Below, piece after piece: positions 33,842 to 43,200 of a DNA stretch of 61,734 nt. The position numbers were made by a program, and so were the translations under genes. Numbering within the stretch: the first letter of the stretch is position 1; each line of letters starts with the position of its first letter. The notes under the pieces were generated by a model. That model was not told where the DNA came from and ran no database searches. It worked only from the letters and a program-made list of their open reading frames with translations. Origin of the DNA: a bacterium (GTDB lineage Bacteria; Gemmatimonadota; Gemmatimonadetes; Gemmatimonadales; Gemmatimonadaceae); NCBI GenBank assembly GCA_027484025.1, contig JAIXTI010000148.1, positions 1 to 61,734 on the forward strand. Reading direction: 5' to 3'.

Positions 33842-35875
33842 ATGTCCGCCGCTGCCTCGTCTCCCGCCGTGCCCACCACGGTCCAGTCGATCCTGTCCCG
33901 ACTGGCCATGGCCATTGCCCGCCGGCGATCGTACGCCGACGGGCATCCCATGGCCGTTCAGGCGGACCAGGCGCTGACCGCGGCCCTCACCGCCCACCTG
34001 TCCGGGGAGCCGTCGCTCGCCCTTGGCGTGGCCAACCGTGAACTCCTGCTCGACGGCGTCGTGTTGCCGGCCACGAGCACCGTGGTGCGCGACCTGGCGA
34101 CCCGACTGCACGGGATGGGCATCGGGGCGATCAAGCTGCAGCGGGGCGTGACCGTCGAGGCGGTGACGCAGCTGGTGCGCCTGCTCTCCCGCCGCCTCAA
34201 CGACCCCACGCTCCAGGACCCGCTGCCGATCATCAGTGGCATCGCGCTCGGGCGCATCGACTACGAGCAGCTTGGACTGGCCGATGCCGAAACGAGCCGC
34301 ACCGAAAGCGCGCAACTGTGGCGGGCGCTGGCCGAGCGCATGTTGGGATCGGTGGGTGAGAGCGATGATGCCAGCGAGGCCGTGTCACCCACCGGACTCG
34401 CGTCATCGCTGGCCGACGCATCGACCGACGAGGCCATTGCGCAACGCGCCTTCGAGGCGCTCGACACGCTGGCCGACGGCGTCTCGCTCGCGCCGCGCGC
34501 GGTCCGCGAAACCATTGGTGAACGACTCCAGGAGCTCCTGTCGGCCACCGAGCAGGGCGCGATCATCGCCACGTTGCGCGTAGCCGGCCGGGCGGAACGC
34601 CAGCGCCTCGTGCAGAACGTGGTGAATGTGCTCCCGGCGGCGGCCGTGGTGCGATGGCTCCATGCGGCGGCAACGGCCTCGGGCGAGGACATGTCACCGC
34701 ACATGCTGCGTCTGCTGTCCAAGATGTCCGTGCACTTCCGCGGCCGTCGGAAGGAGGCCGCCGAAGAGGCGCTGCGCGAGACCGCCGCCGAACTGGTGAG
34801 CGGCTGGGAAGGTGGGCAGCCCAACCCGGTCGATCACGCCGCGTTGCTCGATACGCTGGCCGAATGGACGGCGCGCGAGGGCGCCCCAACGGGCGAAAGC
34901 GCCTCCCAATTCGACTCGGCGTCGCAGGAGGCCGCCCGACTGGTCCAGATGGCGTGCGAACTCGACTTCGTCGCCCCCGATACCACGGTGGCCGTGCAGA
35001 AGCTCGCCGACAACGGCCACTCGAGCGCCGTGCTGGCGTGGGCCGATCGCGCGAAGAGCGAGTCGACCAAGCGGCAGCTGCGCGAGATGACGCTGACCCC
35101 GACGGCCATTTCGCGCACGTTGCTGGCGACCCCGCTCGACAGCGCGGCCGCGAAGGCGTTGCTCGACGCCACGCACGAAGATGTCGCCGCGGTGCTCATC
35201 GACGCCCTCGAACGGTGCGAAACCCGCGCCGGGCGCCGGCTCATTTTTGACCGGCTGCGCACGATGAACATCAGCATTGCCGAGGCGGTGCGCGCGCGCA
35301 TGGCGGAACCCATGCCGTGGTTCCTCGCGCGCAATCTGCTGGCATTGCTGCGCGAGTTGCTGCTCGCCACCCCTGACCTGCCGTCGTCATTCGCCGTCGG
35401 GCCGCTGCTCCTGTTCCAGCGTCACGAGCACGCAGCGGTGCGGCGCGAGGCCATCCGCCTGCTGGCGGGTATTCCGTCGGTACGTGCCGCCGCGCTCCGG
35501 CGTGCGCTCGACGATCAATCCGACGACGTACAACAGGCCGCGATCGACGTCGCCTTCGCGCAGCGTAAGGACGAACTTCCGGTCGACGTGGCGACGCGCC
35601 TGCTGGCGTTGGCCGAGCGCGAGACGGTACCGGTGGAGTTGCGCGAGAAAGCCGTGCGCGCCGTGGGCGGCACGCGACACGCCGACGTGCGCACCTGGCT
35701 CATCGCGCACAGCACGCGTCGGGCGCGACTCACGGGCTCCACCAAGATGGCGCCGACCAGCGAAACGGTGCGCGCCGCCGTGCACGTGCTGGCCACGGCG
35801 TTCGCCACCGATCCGCTGGCCGCACCGGTTCTCGTGCTCGCCCGTAAGGCCGGCATGGTGGGAGAGACGCGATGA
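33842..35875 (+). CDS. HEAT-repeat protein with N-terminal GHP-motif domain
   Basis: A 677-residue cytoplasmic protein. Residues about 12-125 form a domain with RRSYADGHPMAVQADQAL, LLLDGVVLP and VVRDLATRLHGMGIGAIKL; this resembles the N-terminus of the next gene's product. The rest is alpha-helical. The C-terminal third contains HEAT-like units such as EHAAVRREAIRLLAGIPSV and DDQSDDVQQAAIDVAFAQR followed by LREKAVRAVGGTRHADVRTWL. Its last four bases (ATGA) overlap the HD-GYP gene's start, so the two are coupled. A scaffold or signalling partner role is inferred. Confidence 0.83.
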   Translation: MSAAASSPAVPTTVQSILSRLAMAIARRRSYADGHPMAVQADQALTAALTAHLSGEPSLALGVANRELLLDGVVLPATSTVVRDLATRLHGMGIGAIKLQRGVTVEAVTQLVRLLSRRLNDPTLQDPLPIISGIALGRIDYEQLGLADAETSRTESAQLWRALAERMLGSVGESDDASEAVSPTGLASSLADASTDEAIAQRAFEALDTLADGVSLAPRAVRETIGERLQELLSATEQGAIIATLRVAGRAERQRLVQNVVNVLPAAAVVRWLHAAATASGEDMSPHMLRLLSKMSVHFRGRRKEAAEEALRETAAELVSGWEGGQPNPVDHAALLDTLAEWTAREGAPTGESASQFDSASQEAARLVQMACELDFVAPDTTVAVQKLADNGHSSAVLAWADRAKSESTKRQLREMTLTPTAISRTLLATPLDSAAAKALLDATHEDVAAVLIDALERCETRAGRRLIFDRLRTMNISIAEAVRARMAEPMPWFLARNLLALLRELLLATPDLPSSFAVGPLLLFQRHEHAAVRREAIRLLAGIPSVRAAALRRALDDQSDDVQQAAIDVAFAQRKDELPVDVATRLLALAERETVPVELREKAVRAVGGTRHADVRTWLIAHSTRRARLTGSTKMAPTSETVRAAVHVLATAFATDPLAAPVLVLARKAGMVGETR

Positions 35876-37134
35876 GCAACCCGTGGAGCAAGACCCCGCA
35901 CCAGTCGATGAGTGCGGAATCGTCGTCCGGGGTGGCGCACCACCATGCGCTGGTGGCCGAGTTTCTGACCGCCCTTGGCCAGGCACTGGCGTCGATGTCG
36001 CTGTACGGGACGGGGCATCCGTCGCGCGGCATCAGCCGCACGCGCGCCCACGAGCGGCTCGCCGCCGCACTGGCCGTCGTGCATCCGCTGCGCCTGACGT
36101 TCCTCGACGGCGATGTCATTGTGGGGCTGCAGGCGTTGCACGAGCTGCGCGCCGGTGACCTCGGGCAGCGGCTCGGGGCCGCCGGCGTGCAGCGCCTCGA
36201 GTTCGATGGGACCGTCCCCAACGAGGACGTCATGACGGCGCTGCTCGACACGCTCTACGCGGCGGCCGGCCCGCATGGCACCCCGGTCACGCAGATGGTG
36301 TCGCTCCCGGGCATTCGCCTGGGACCGGTCGCGCTGCTCAGCGACGCGCCCGAGGACAACAGCACATCGGGAGCTTCCGTAGCTGGCCGTCAGGAGAGCG
36401 AGGAGAGCGCTTTCATGGACGCCCTCGTGGCCGGCGGCCTGCAGGAAGAACTCGAAACGATGACGTGGATTACGTCGAGTACCGCCGCGAAGGGGCGCGT
36501 GCCCATGGGCGACGTGGAGGCCGTCATCCGCGGCCTGTCGCTGTCCATGCAGGCCGAACACGACACGCTCATTCCGCTCATTTCGCTCAAGTCGGTCGAT
36601 CAGTACACCACGGTGCATGCCTGCAACGTATCGATGCTGGCCATGGGGCTCGCCGAGTCGCTGGGTTTTGCGTCGCGCGATGTACGCGCCGTGGGAACGG
36701 CTGCCCTGCTGCACGACATCGGCAAAGTGAGGCTCCCCGAGTCACTGCTGCGCAAGAACGGGACGCTCACCGACAGCGAGCGCGACCTGATGCGCACCCA
36801 TTCGGCCGAAGGGGCCAAGCTCCTCGGCGAGCGCGGCGAAGGCCATGCGCTCGCCGCCATTGTCGCCTATGAGCACCACGTGTGGGCCAACGGCGAAGGC
36901 GGCTACCCCACGTTCCAATTCCCTCGGCGCACGCACTACGTGAGCCGGCTGGTGCAGGTGTGCGACGTGTACGACGCGCTGAGCACCGAGCGCCCGTACC
37001 GCGCCGCGTGGCCGCGCGCCCGGACGTTACACCACATGCGACTGCAGGCCGGCCGCGAACTGGACTACGATCTGCTGCTGGCCTTCTTCGACCTGCTCGA
37101 CCGGGCCGAGCGGCGGCAGGCGGCGGGTGGCTGA
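35872..37134 (+). CDS. HD-GYP domain phosphodiesterase (cyclic-di-nucleotide type)
   Basis: A 420-residue protein. Residues about 25-140 match the N-terminal domain of the upstream HEAT protein (SMSLYGTGHPSRG, LTFLDGDVIVG). The C-terminal HD-GYP domain (about 230-410) has HACNVSMLAMGLAESLGF, ALLHDIGKVRLPESLL with His281-Asp282, HSAEGAKLL, and EHHVWANGEGGYPT in the GYP position. Such domains hydrolyse cyclic di-GMP or related cyclic dinucleotides. The fifth and sixth metal ligands (HH) are present, so it should be active. It is coupled to the HEAT gene by a 4-base overlap. Confidence 0.92.
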   Translation: MSNPWSKTPHQSMSAESSSGVAHHHALVAEFLTALGQALASMSLYGTGHPSRGISRTRAHERLAAALAVVHPLRLTFLDGDVIVGLQALHELRAGDLGQRLGAAGVQRLEFDGTVPNEDVMTALLDTLYAAAGPHGTPVTQMVSLPGIRLGPVALLSDAPEDNSTSGASVAGRQESEESAFMDALVAGGLQEELETMTWITSSTAAKGRVPMGDVEAVIRGLSLSMQAEHDTLIPLISLKSVDQYTTVHACNVSMLAMGLAESLGFASRDVRAVGTAALLHDIGKVRLPESLLRKNGTLTDSERDLMRTHSAEGAKLLGERGEGHALAAIVAYEHHVWANGEGGYPTFQFPRRTHYVSRLVQVCDVYDALSTERPYRAAWPRARTLHHMRLQAGRELDYDLLLAFFDLLDRAERRQAAGG

Positions 37135-37146
37135 GCAGCGGTTACT

Positions 37147-37248
37147 GCGCGCCTGCCGTCTGTAGTTCCTGCCGTCCGCCGTCTCGGCGCGGTCCCTCAG
37201 CATCGCGCCGAGACAGGCAGACGGCAGCGTTCTAGACAGCAGGCGCGC
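37147..37248. repeat. Fold-back element, family 1 copy a
   Basis: A 102-bp nested palindrome 12 bases after the HD-GYP stop. The outer arms are gcgcgcctgccgtctgtag (37147-37165) and ctagacagcaggcgcgc (37232-37248). The inner arms are at 37169-37190 and 37205-37227, pairing over about 22 bp with one bulge and one wobble. A second copy is at 61601-61705. It may also act as a strong terminator. Confidence 0.85.
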
Positions 37249-37299
37249 TGGAACCGACTTGTCGGGAACGCTCCCGCCCCCAAGCCCGTATGAAGGGCA

Positions 37300-38043
37300 A
37301 TGCCTGCCCTCCTGCTTCAGATCTCCGACTTGTCGGCTCAGCTCTCCGGCAATCCTGCCGCGGCGCTCCCGTTCCTGTTCGGCGCGGGAGTGCTCACGAG
37401 CCTCACGCCCTGCGTGTACCCGATGATCCCGATTACCGCAGCGATCGTCGGCGGCCAATCATCATCGGAACAGTCTGGAGCCACCATAGTGTCACGGTGG
37501 CGGCCACTTGGACTTTCCATGCTGTACGTCGCCGGACTGGCGAGCGTCTACGCCGGACTCGGACTGCTGGCCGGGCTCACCGGCACGATGTTCGGGACGG
37601 TGTCGGCAAACCCGTGGGCGTTCTTCGTCATGGCCAACCTGCTCATGCTCGCGGGACTCTCCATGCTCGATGTCATTCCGGTGCGCGTGCCGTCGGCCAT
37701 CATGCAGCGCGCCGCGAACGCTGGGACGGGCGGACGCGCCGCCGGCGCCCTGATCATGGGCGCCGCCTCCGGATTGGTCGCCGCCCCCTGTTCCGCGCCG
37801 GTCATGGCCGCGGTCCTCACCTGGGTGTCCACCACCAAGTCCGCGCTCCTCGGCTTCACCTACCTCTTCACCTTCTCCCTCGGCATGTGCACCCTTTTGG
37901 TGCTGGTTGGGGTATCTGCCGGGACGCTGTCGCGATTACCACGCGCTGGTGCGTGGATGCTGACGGTAAAAAAAGGCTTCGCCTTCGTGATGATCGGCAT
38001 GGCCGAGTACTACTTGGTGAAGATGGGGCAGGTCTATTTTTGA
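37300..38043 (+). CDS. CcdA/DsbD-type thiol-disulfide membrane transporter
   Basis: A 247-residue integral membrane protein with six hydrophobic helices. The two redox cysteines sit in the usual motifs: Cys38 in SLTPCVYPMIPI and Cys164 in VAAPCSAPVMA. This corresponds to the stand-alone transmembrane domain of DsbD (CcdA), which passes electrons from cytoplasmic thioredoxin to periplasmic thiol carriers for cytochrome c maturation and similar jobs. The TlpA-like protein encoded 269 bases downstream is its natural partner. The two genes are separated by a 198-bp fold-back element. Confidence 0.92.
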   Translation: MPALLLQISDLSAQLSGNPAAALPFLFGAGVLTSLTPCVYPMIPITAAIVGGQSSSEQSGATIVSRWRPLGLSMLYVAGLASVYAGLGLLAGLTGTMFGTVSANPWAFFVMANLLMLAGLSMLDVIPVRVPSAIMQRAANAGTGGRAAGALIMGAASGLVAAPCSAPVMAAVLTWVSTTKSALLGFTYLFTFSLGMCTLLVLVGVSAGTLSRLPRAGAWMLTVKKGFAFVMIGMAEYYLVKMGQVYF

Positions 38044-38066
38044 TCTGCTTTGAGTGGACTGCGGTC

Positions 38067-38264
38067 GGTTGGTCCGGCGGTCCACGAACGACCGATCGAG
38101 CCCTCAGGAAAAAGAAAGCAAGGGGAAAGGAGGAAGCGCGGTGCCGTCCACAAAACCGCAACTGCCTTTGGCGTTTTCAGTGGATGGTACCGCGCTACTC
38201 CCTGTGCGCTTGCGTTCTTCCCCCTGAGGGCTAGATCCGTCGCTGGTAGACCGACGGACCAAAC
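38067..38264. repeat. 198-bp fold-back element (85-nt arms), family 3
   Basis: The arms 38067-38151 and 38180-38264 are imperfect reverse complements, with about 19 mismatches over 85 positions, many of them purine-purine changes that allow G-T pairs. The loop is 28 bases. It begins 24 bases after the ccdA-like stop and ends 48 bases before the TlpA-like gene. There is no open frame of interest inside. It resembles a non-autonomous (MITE-like) palindromic element. Confidence 0.85.
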
Positions 38265-38312
38265 ATCCGTTTTCCGTGTCCAACCCGTTCATTGCACCCC
38301 TTGAACCAACTC

Positions 38313-38813
38313 ATGACCCGTCTCCTCCAGCACGCCCGTGCCGCCGTCGCGGCCATCGCGCTGACCGCCGCGCCCGCGCTCGCGCAGGACCTGGGTATCG
38401 CCGTCGGCGAAAAAGCCCCGGGCGGTCCCCTCGAAACGCTGACCGGCCAGAGCGTCGATCTCGGCAGCTTCCTTGGCAAGCAGCCCACGGTGGTGGAGTT
38501 CTGGGCCACCTGGTGCGGCAACTGCAAGCAACTCGAGCCCTCAGTGCGCGCGGCGCACACGAAGTACGGCACGTCGGTCCGCTTCGTGACGGTGGCCGTG
38601 TCGGTGAACCAGTCGGCGGAGCGGGTGAAGGCGTGGCAGGCGGCCAACAAGCTGCCGGGTGAGTTGCTGTACGACCGCAAAGGCACCGTGAGCGGCGCCT
38701 ACGACGTGCCGGCGACCTCCTACGTGGTCGTCGTCGACAAGACCGGCAAGATCGTCTACACCGGTGTGGGCGGCACCCAGAACCTCGATGCCGCCATCAA
38801 GAAGGCCATGTAA
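38313..38813 (+). CDS. TlpA/ResA-like thioredoxin-fold protein, secreted
   Basis: A 166-residue precursor with a signal peptide ending ALAQ. The thioredoxin-fold active site is WCGNC (Cys68, Cys71) in VVEFWATWCGNCKQLEPSV; the usual TlpA form is WCxxC. The cis-proline site is VPATSYVVVVDKTGKIV. It would act as a periplasmic thiol reductant, probably reduced by the CcdA-like protein upstream. ATG 38313 is chosen over the earlier TTG 38292 because the signal peptide starts here. Confidence 0.93.
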   Translation: MTRLLQHARAAVAAIALTAAPALAQDLGIAVGEKAPGGPLETLTGQSVDLGSFLGKQPTVVEFWATWCGNCKQLEPSVRAAHTKYGTSVRFVTVAVSVNQSAERVKAWQAANKLPGELLYDRKGTVSGAYDVPATSYVVVVDKTGKIVYTGVGGTQNLDAAIKKAM

Positions 38814-38839
38814 CAGCGCACAAAACGTGCACAAACCGC

Positions 38840-38853
38840 TGTAACGCGTTACA
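38840..38853. promoter_or_regulatory. LacI-family operator-like palindrome
   Basis: tgtaacg-cgttaca is a perfect 14-bp palindrome with a central CG step, the classic LacI/GalR-family operator form. It sits 92 bases before the LacI gene's GTG start and directly upstream of a TATACT sequence (38856-38861) that could be a -10 box. It suggests autorepression. Confidence 0.75.
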
Positions 38854-38944
38854 TTTATACTGAAGTTGGAAAGCCGGTCCGAACCCGCCGCGTCGCTGTC
38901 TGCGACGCGGCTGTCGTTTCCCGCCTCAAACATCGAGCTTTCGC

Positions 38945-39979
38945 GTGAGCAGTCGCCCTACGCCCACCATTCGCGACGTGGCCAAAGCGGCCGGTGTGTC
39001 CATCGCCACCGTGTCCCGGGTCCTCAACGACGCCGCGCGCGTCACCGACGACACGCGCGACCGCGTGCGCTCGGTGGTCGACAAAATGGGCTATGCACCG
39101 CACGGCGGGACCCGCACGGTCGTAGTGCGCCGCACGCGCACCCTCGGCGTCCTGCTCCCCGAGCTCTACGGCGAGTTTTTCTCCGAGTTCATCCGCGGGA
39201 TCGATGAGACCGCCAAGAAGCACGGCTTCCTGACGCTCGTCACCAGTGCCCGACGTGAAGCCAATGAGATTTCGGCCGCCGTGAGCAACATGCGCGGACG
39301 GGTCGACGGGTTTCTGGCGGTGTCACCGTCGGTCGCCGCCCGGGCCACCCTCGCGGAAGTCGCCGAACGCTACCCCACCGTACTCGTGGGCGCCGGCAGC
39401 GACGTGGGTGCTTTCGCCGCCCTCTCGGTGAACAACTTTCAAGGCGCCGCCGCGATGATGAAGCACCTGTTGTCGCTCGGCCATCGCAAAGTCGTCTTTT
39501 TGCGCGGACCGGCCGGCAACGTAGACGCCGGTGAACGCCTGCACGCCGTGCGCGAAGTGGCGAATTGGTACGACGACTGCGAACTCACGGAGCTCTCTGG
39601 GGAGTTCCGCATGGACACCGCCTACGACGTCGTCACACAGCTGCTGCAGAGCGGCGCCCGCCCCGACGCCATCTTCGCGGCCAACGACACCATGGCCATC
39701 GGCGCGATCTCGGCCGTCAAGGACGCCGACCTCCGGGTGCCCGACGACATCGCCGTGACGGGCTTTGACGACATTCCGATGACGCGTTTTCTCTCGCCGC
39801 CGCTCACGACGGTCCGCATGCCCATCTTCGCCCTCGGCGAGCGCGCGGCCCTGCGCCTCATCGAAACATTGCGCGCGGGAGGAACGGCGGTCCCGGCCAA
39901 TCACGAAATCCTGCCGGCGCAGTTGGTGATCCGGTCGAGTTGTGGAGCGGCCCACAAAATGATGGAAGCCGCCACGTGA
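38945..39979 (+). CDS. LacI-family transcriptional regulator
   Basis: A 344-residue regulator starting at GTG 38945. The N-terminal HTH is TIRDVAKAAGVSIATVSRVLN, with RVTDDTRDRVRSVVDKMGY as the hinge region. The ligand-binding domain (about 65-340) has the family's periplasmic-binding fold: LGVLLPELYGEFFSEFIRGI, GRVDGFLAVSP, HRKVVFLRGP and FAANDTMAIGAISAVKDADL, then VPDDIAVTGFDDIP. Such proteins sense sugars or sugar-like metabolites. No sugar genes flank it, so the regulon must lie elsewhere; the palindrome at 38840-38853 points to autoregulation. Confidence 0.94.
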   Translation: MSSRPTPTIRDVAKAAGVSIATVSRVLNDAARVTDDTRDRVRSVVDKMGYAPHGGTRTVVVRRTRTLGVLLPELYGEFFSEFIRGIDETAKKHGFLTLVTSARREANEISAAVSNMRGRVDGFLAVSPSVAARATLAEVAERYPTVLVGAGSDVGAFAALSVNNFQGAAAMMKHLLSLGHRKVVFLRGPAGNVDAGERLHAVREVANWYDDCELTELSGEFRMDTAYDVVTQLLQSGARPDAIFAANDTMAIGAISAVKDADLRVPDDIAVTGFDDIPMTRFLSPPLTTVRMPIFALGERAALRLIETLRAGGTAVPANHEILPAQLVIRSSCGAAHKMMEAAT

Positions 39980-39983
39980 GACA

Positions 39984-40218
39984 TGAGTACGAGCGCTGAG
40001 ACTGAGAGTTCAGTCGGCGAGAGGCGAGCCCGGATAGGGGTGAGAGTCGAGTAACGCAGAAGCGAGAAGCCAGCACAACCGCCACCGCGGGTCCTCGCTT
40101 CTCGCGTCTGCGTTGCTGAACTCTCACGCCTATCCAGAACTCAGCTCTCGACTCTCACTGCTTCGTCTCACGCTGAGTACTGAGCTCTCAGCGAGGAGCG
40201 AGGAGCGAGGAGCGAGGA
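39984..40218. repeat. Fold-back element, family 2 copy A
   Basis: Core 39-nt arms at 40032-40070 (starting ggatagggg, ending gagaagc) and 40097-40135 (gcttctcg to cctatcc) enclose a 26-base loop. Weaker flanking arms rich in gagagtt/ctcag words extend to 39984 and 40218. The right end finishes with four tandem gcgagga units (40191-40218). It sits between the convergent LacI and nSTAND-like genes. Copies B (51916-52126) and C (53311-53547) share the core. Confidence 0.85.
40191..40218. repeat. Four tandem gcgagga units
   Basis: Perfect 7-bp tandem repeat, four copies, at the right end of family 2 copy A and 12 bases before the stop of the nSTAND-like gene. Confidence 0.9.
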
Positions 40219-40229
40219 GTACGTAGTGG

Positions 40230-43200
40230 TCAGGGCCGCCGCGCCGCCGCCGGGTTGAACACACAGCTCGCGCTCTCTCGCTCGAACTCCCGCGACGCCT
40301 CGCGAAAGAGCGAGCGGAAATCGACGCAGCGTGTCTTCCACGAGTCCGCGCGCCGCCGAATGAGATTCGCGTCGAGCTCCCAGGTGCGCTGTCGTGACAG
40401 TTCGCCCGGCAGTGCCATCACCGAATGCAGGCGCGTGCCGTCTTCGGAGAACACCGACGCCGCCAGCTGCACCGCCGACGATCGGCGCACGCGCGGGGCG
40501 TGCTCGCGCTGCATGACAGGGCGCGCGCGCATCATTTCGGCGCTGCTGTCCCACCACAGTTCCCACAGGTGCACGCTCCCGAACTCCGTCGTGGCCACAA
40601 TGCGCAGCCCGCTGGAATCGAACGCAACATGGCGCACCGCGTCCTTGCTCGACAGGCGCATGGGGAGCGCCACCTGACGCATGGAGGTGGGGAGCACTTC
40701 GAGCAGAAAGAGTCCGCCGCGGTCGGTCACGTAGGCAAAGACATACTCGTCGCGACGTGTGGCGAACGACGCAATCGTGGTCCGCGGCGCGCCGGTAAAC
40801 GCCGCGCGCGTGACCAGCGTATCGCGCGTGGATGCGAGATCACGCACGAACACGCGCCCGTCGTCATCCACCCAGAGCACACGCTTACCACTGGGAAAAA
40901 GGGCATGGTACACGGTGTTCGCGTTCACGCGACGCGGGAAGCGGCGCACCAGTCGCGCGGTAGCGACGGTGCGCACCTGCACACCGGTCGAGTCGACATA
41001 CGCCACCTGCGCCCCGGCGCTGTCGAGTCGCGGTGCGGTCGGCACGCGCACCGCGCCCCACGCCTTTGCAGTTCGCGAGGCACCGCTGTTGCCATCCAGG
41101 ATCGACACCGTGGAATCCGCGTGGACGCTCATGAGAATGGCGCCGTCGGTGCTGAAGTCCATGCCGAGTGCCCCGAAGGCGGGGCGTAATGCCGTCAGCG
41201 TGTCGGCAGAAGCCATCGCCGAGCCTGCGCGTTCGTGCCACCACCAACGCGACCCGTCATCGGCGCCGAGAATGGCTGTCGTGCCGGCCGGCGAGAGCGC
41301 CAGCACACGCGTTGATGGCCCGGGCAACGCAGCGACCATTCGTACGCGTCCGTCCTGCTCGACGACCAACGAATCGTGCTGCGTGGTGACCACGCGATCG
41401 CCGAACCGACTGATGAACCAGGCAGGGCTGCTGCTGCGCGTCGCGTTGAGCAGATAGCGGCGGCGCCACGGCGCCGGCTGCCACACGCGCAAGCGATGGT
41501 CGTCGTCGATGGTCGCGAGCAAGCCGTAACCACTGGCGGTGTGGCCGGCGCGCACGACCCCGCGGTGCCCATCGAGCGCGTACTGCTCCGACGGATCGGC
41601 CAGCGACGTGTAGAGCATGGCATGATCGGCCGCGGTCGACAGGGCGTAACCGGCATTGCCCGTCTCGATAGCGCTCACGAAGTCGGCGTGGTCGGCAAGG
41701 CGCATCGGGGAACTCACCTGCCCCGCACGCAGCAGCTCGACGTGCCCGTCAACGGTTCCCGCGACGACCGTCGCCGCGCTGTCGTTGGTCGCCGACAGCG
41801 TCGTGCCATGAAAGGCCGCGACGATCCGCGGGTCAGCACCGCTGCGGAGCTCGAGCAGGTCGTCGCCCGCGAGTGCGATGACACGTCCATCAGCTGCGAG
41901 CGCCACGTGCTGCACGACACGCGACGAGAGTCCGCCCACGCGTGTGAACTGCGGCGTCGCCTGCAGCGACGTCACGACAACGACCGCGGCGTTCTCGCCA
42001 CTGCTGGCGTACACGAGCCGGTCGGCATCCCGCGGGGAAAAGGCGAACGCCGTAACCTGCTCGGTATCGACGAGCACATCGACACGATCTGGTGCGTCGG
42101 CACGCCACCGCAACAAGCGGCCGTCGCTCGTGTGCATGACAATGGTGCTGCTGTCGGCCGACCGCGCGGCGTGCAGCACGCGCGAACGCAGCGGCTGTCG
42201 GGTCGTGCGGCTGGCCGTCGCCGTTGGCGAGGAGAGCGTGTACGCCTCGAGCGTCCCTGTGGTATCGATGAGCAGCAGCGCACCATTGCGGGCGCGATAC
42301 ACGAACTCCACCGCTGGCGCATTCGCACTGCGTGGCACCACCGCCACCGCGCGTTGCGGTGCGCGCAGCGACGATACCGTGACTTCACCACTCATGAACG
42401 CCGTCACGACATGCGCGCTGTCGAGAATGGCGACCGCACAAACCTGCGGCACTTCGAGCAGCGCGGCCGGTCGTTCTTCGAGTCGATGCACCGAGGCCCG
42501 CAGTGAGTCTTCCGACAGTTCGACCCCGAGAAAACCGGCGAGCAATTGTCCGTAGGTGGGATCGGTGGCCGCGAACCGCTGCAGACTCGTCGACAGGACC
42601 GCTTCGAGCTGCTGCTTGCGCACGGTACTGTCAGACATTCCGACCGTGATACGCACCGCCACGAGCGCCGCCACGAGCAACGCGGCAACGGCGACGCGCG
42701 TGGTGTTCCTTCGCACGCGCGCATCGCGACTGACCTGCACGAAATGGTGCACCAGTCGAAGCGGCGCCGCGCTGTCGTCGTAGCGTCCGGACACCCACGC
42801 TTCCGACGCCGGTCCGTTGAGGCGTTGTTGCGCGAGCTGCCACGCCGGGCGCGTCAGGAGCTCCACGTCGGCCCCGCGCGCGTGACGCGACGCACGATCG
42901 GCGAGGGCGTAGTACCAATCGCCGAGTGCCCGCTCTTCGTCCATCCAGGTGCGCAACGCCAGCCATTGCCGAATGAGACAGTCGTTGGCCAGCAGATACC
43001 GCGGATTGTCCGGCTGCGCGTCGTCAGCGCGACGCAGTACCTGCGCATCGTCACCCGTGAGCGCATCGAGCAACGCCGCGAGTCGGGCCTGCGCGTCGGG
43101 TTGCTTTCCTGCGGCCACCGCGCGCAACTCGAGCCACCGCGCCGCGCGCGGCGCGCGGTGCCCGCTGGCCGTCACCTGCGTGAGACGCTTGAACACCCGC

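Noticed and set aside
35515..36714. 399-codon minus-strand frame
   Set aside because: Antisense to the HEAT and HD-GYP genes, which carry clear motifs.
38067..38264. Insertion sequence
   Set aside because: There is no transposase frame inside or nearby; only an inverted-repeat structure is seen, so it is called a fold-back element.
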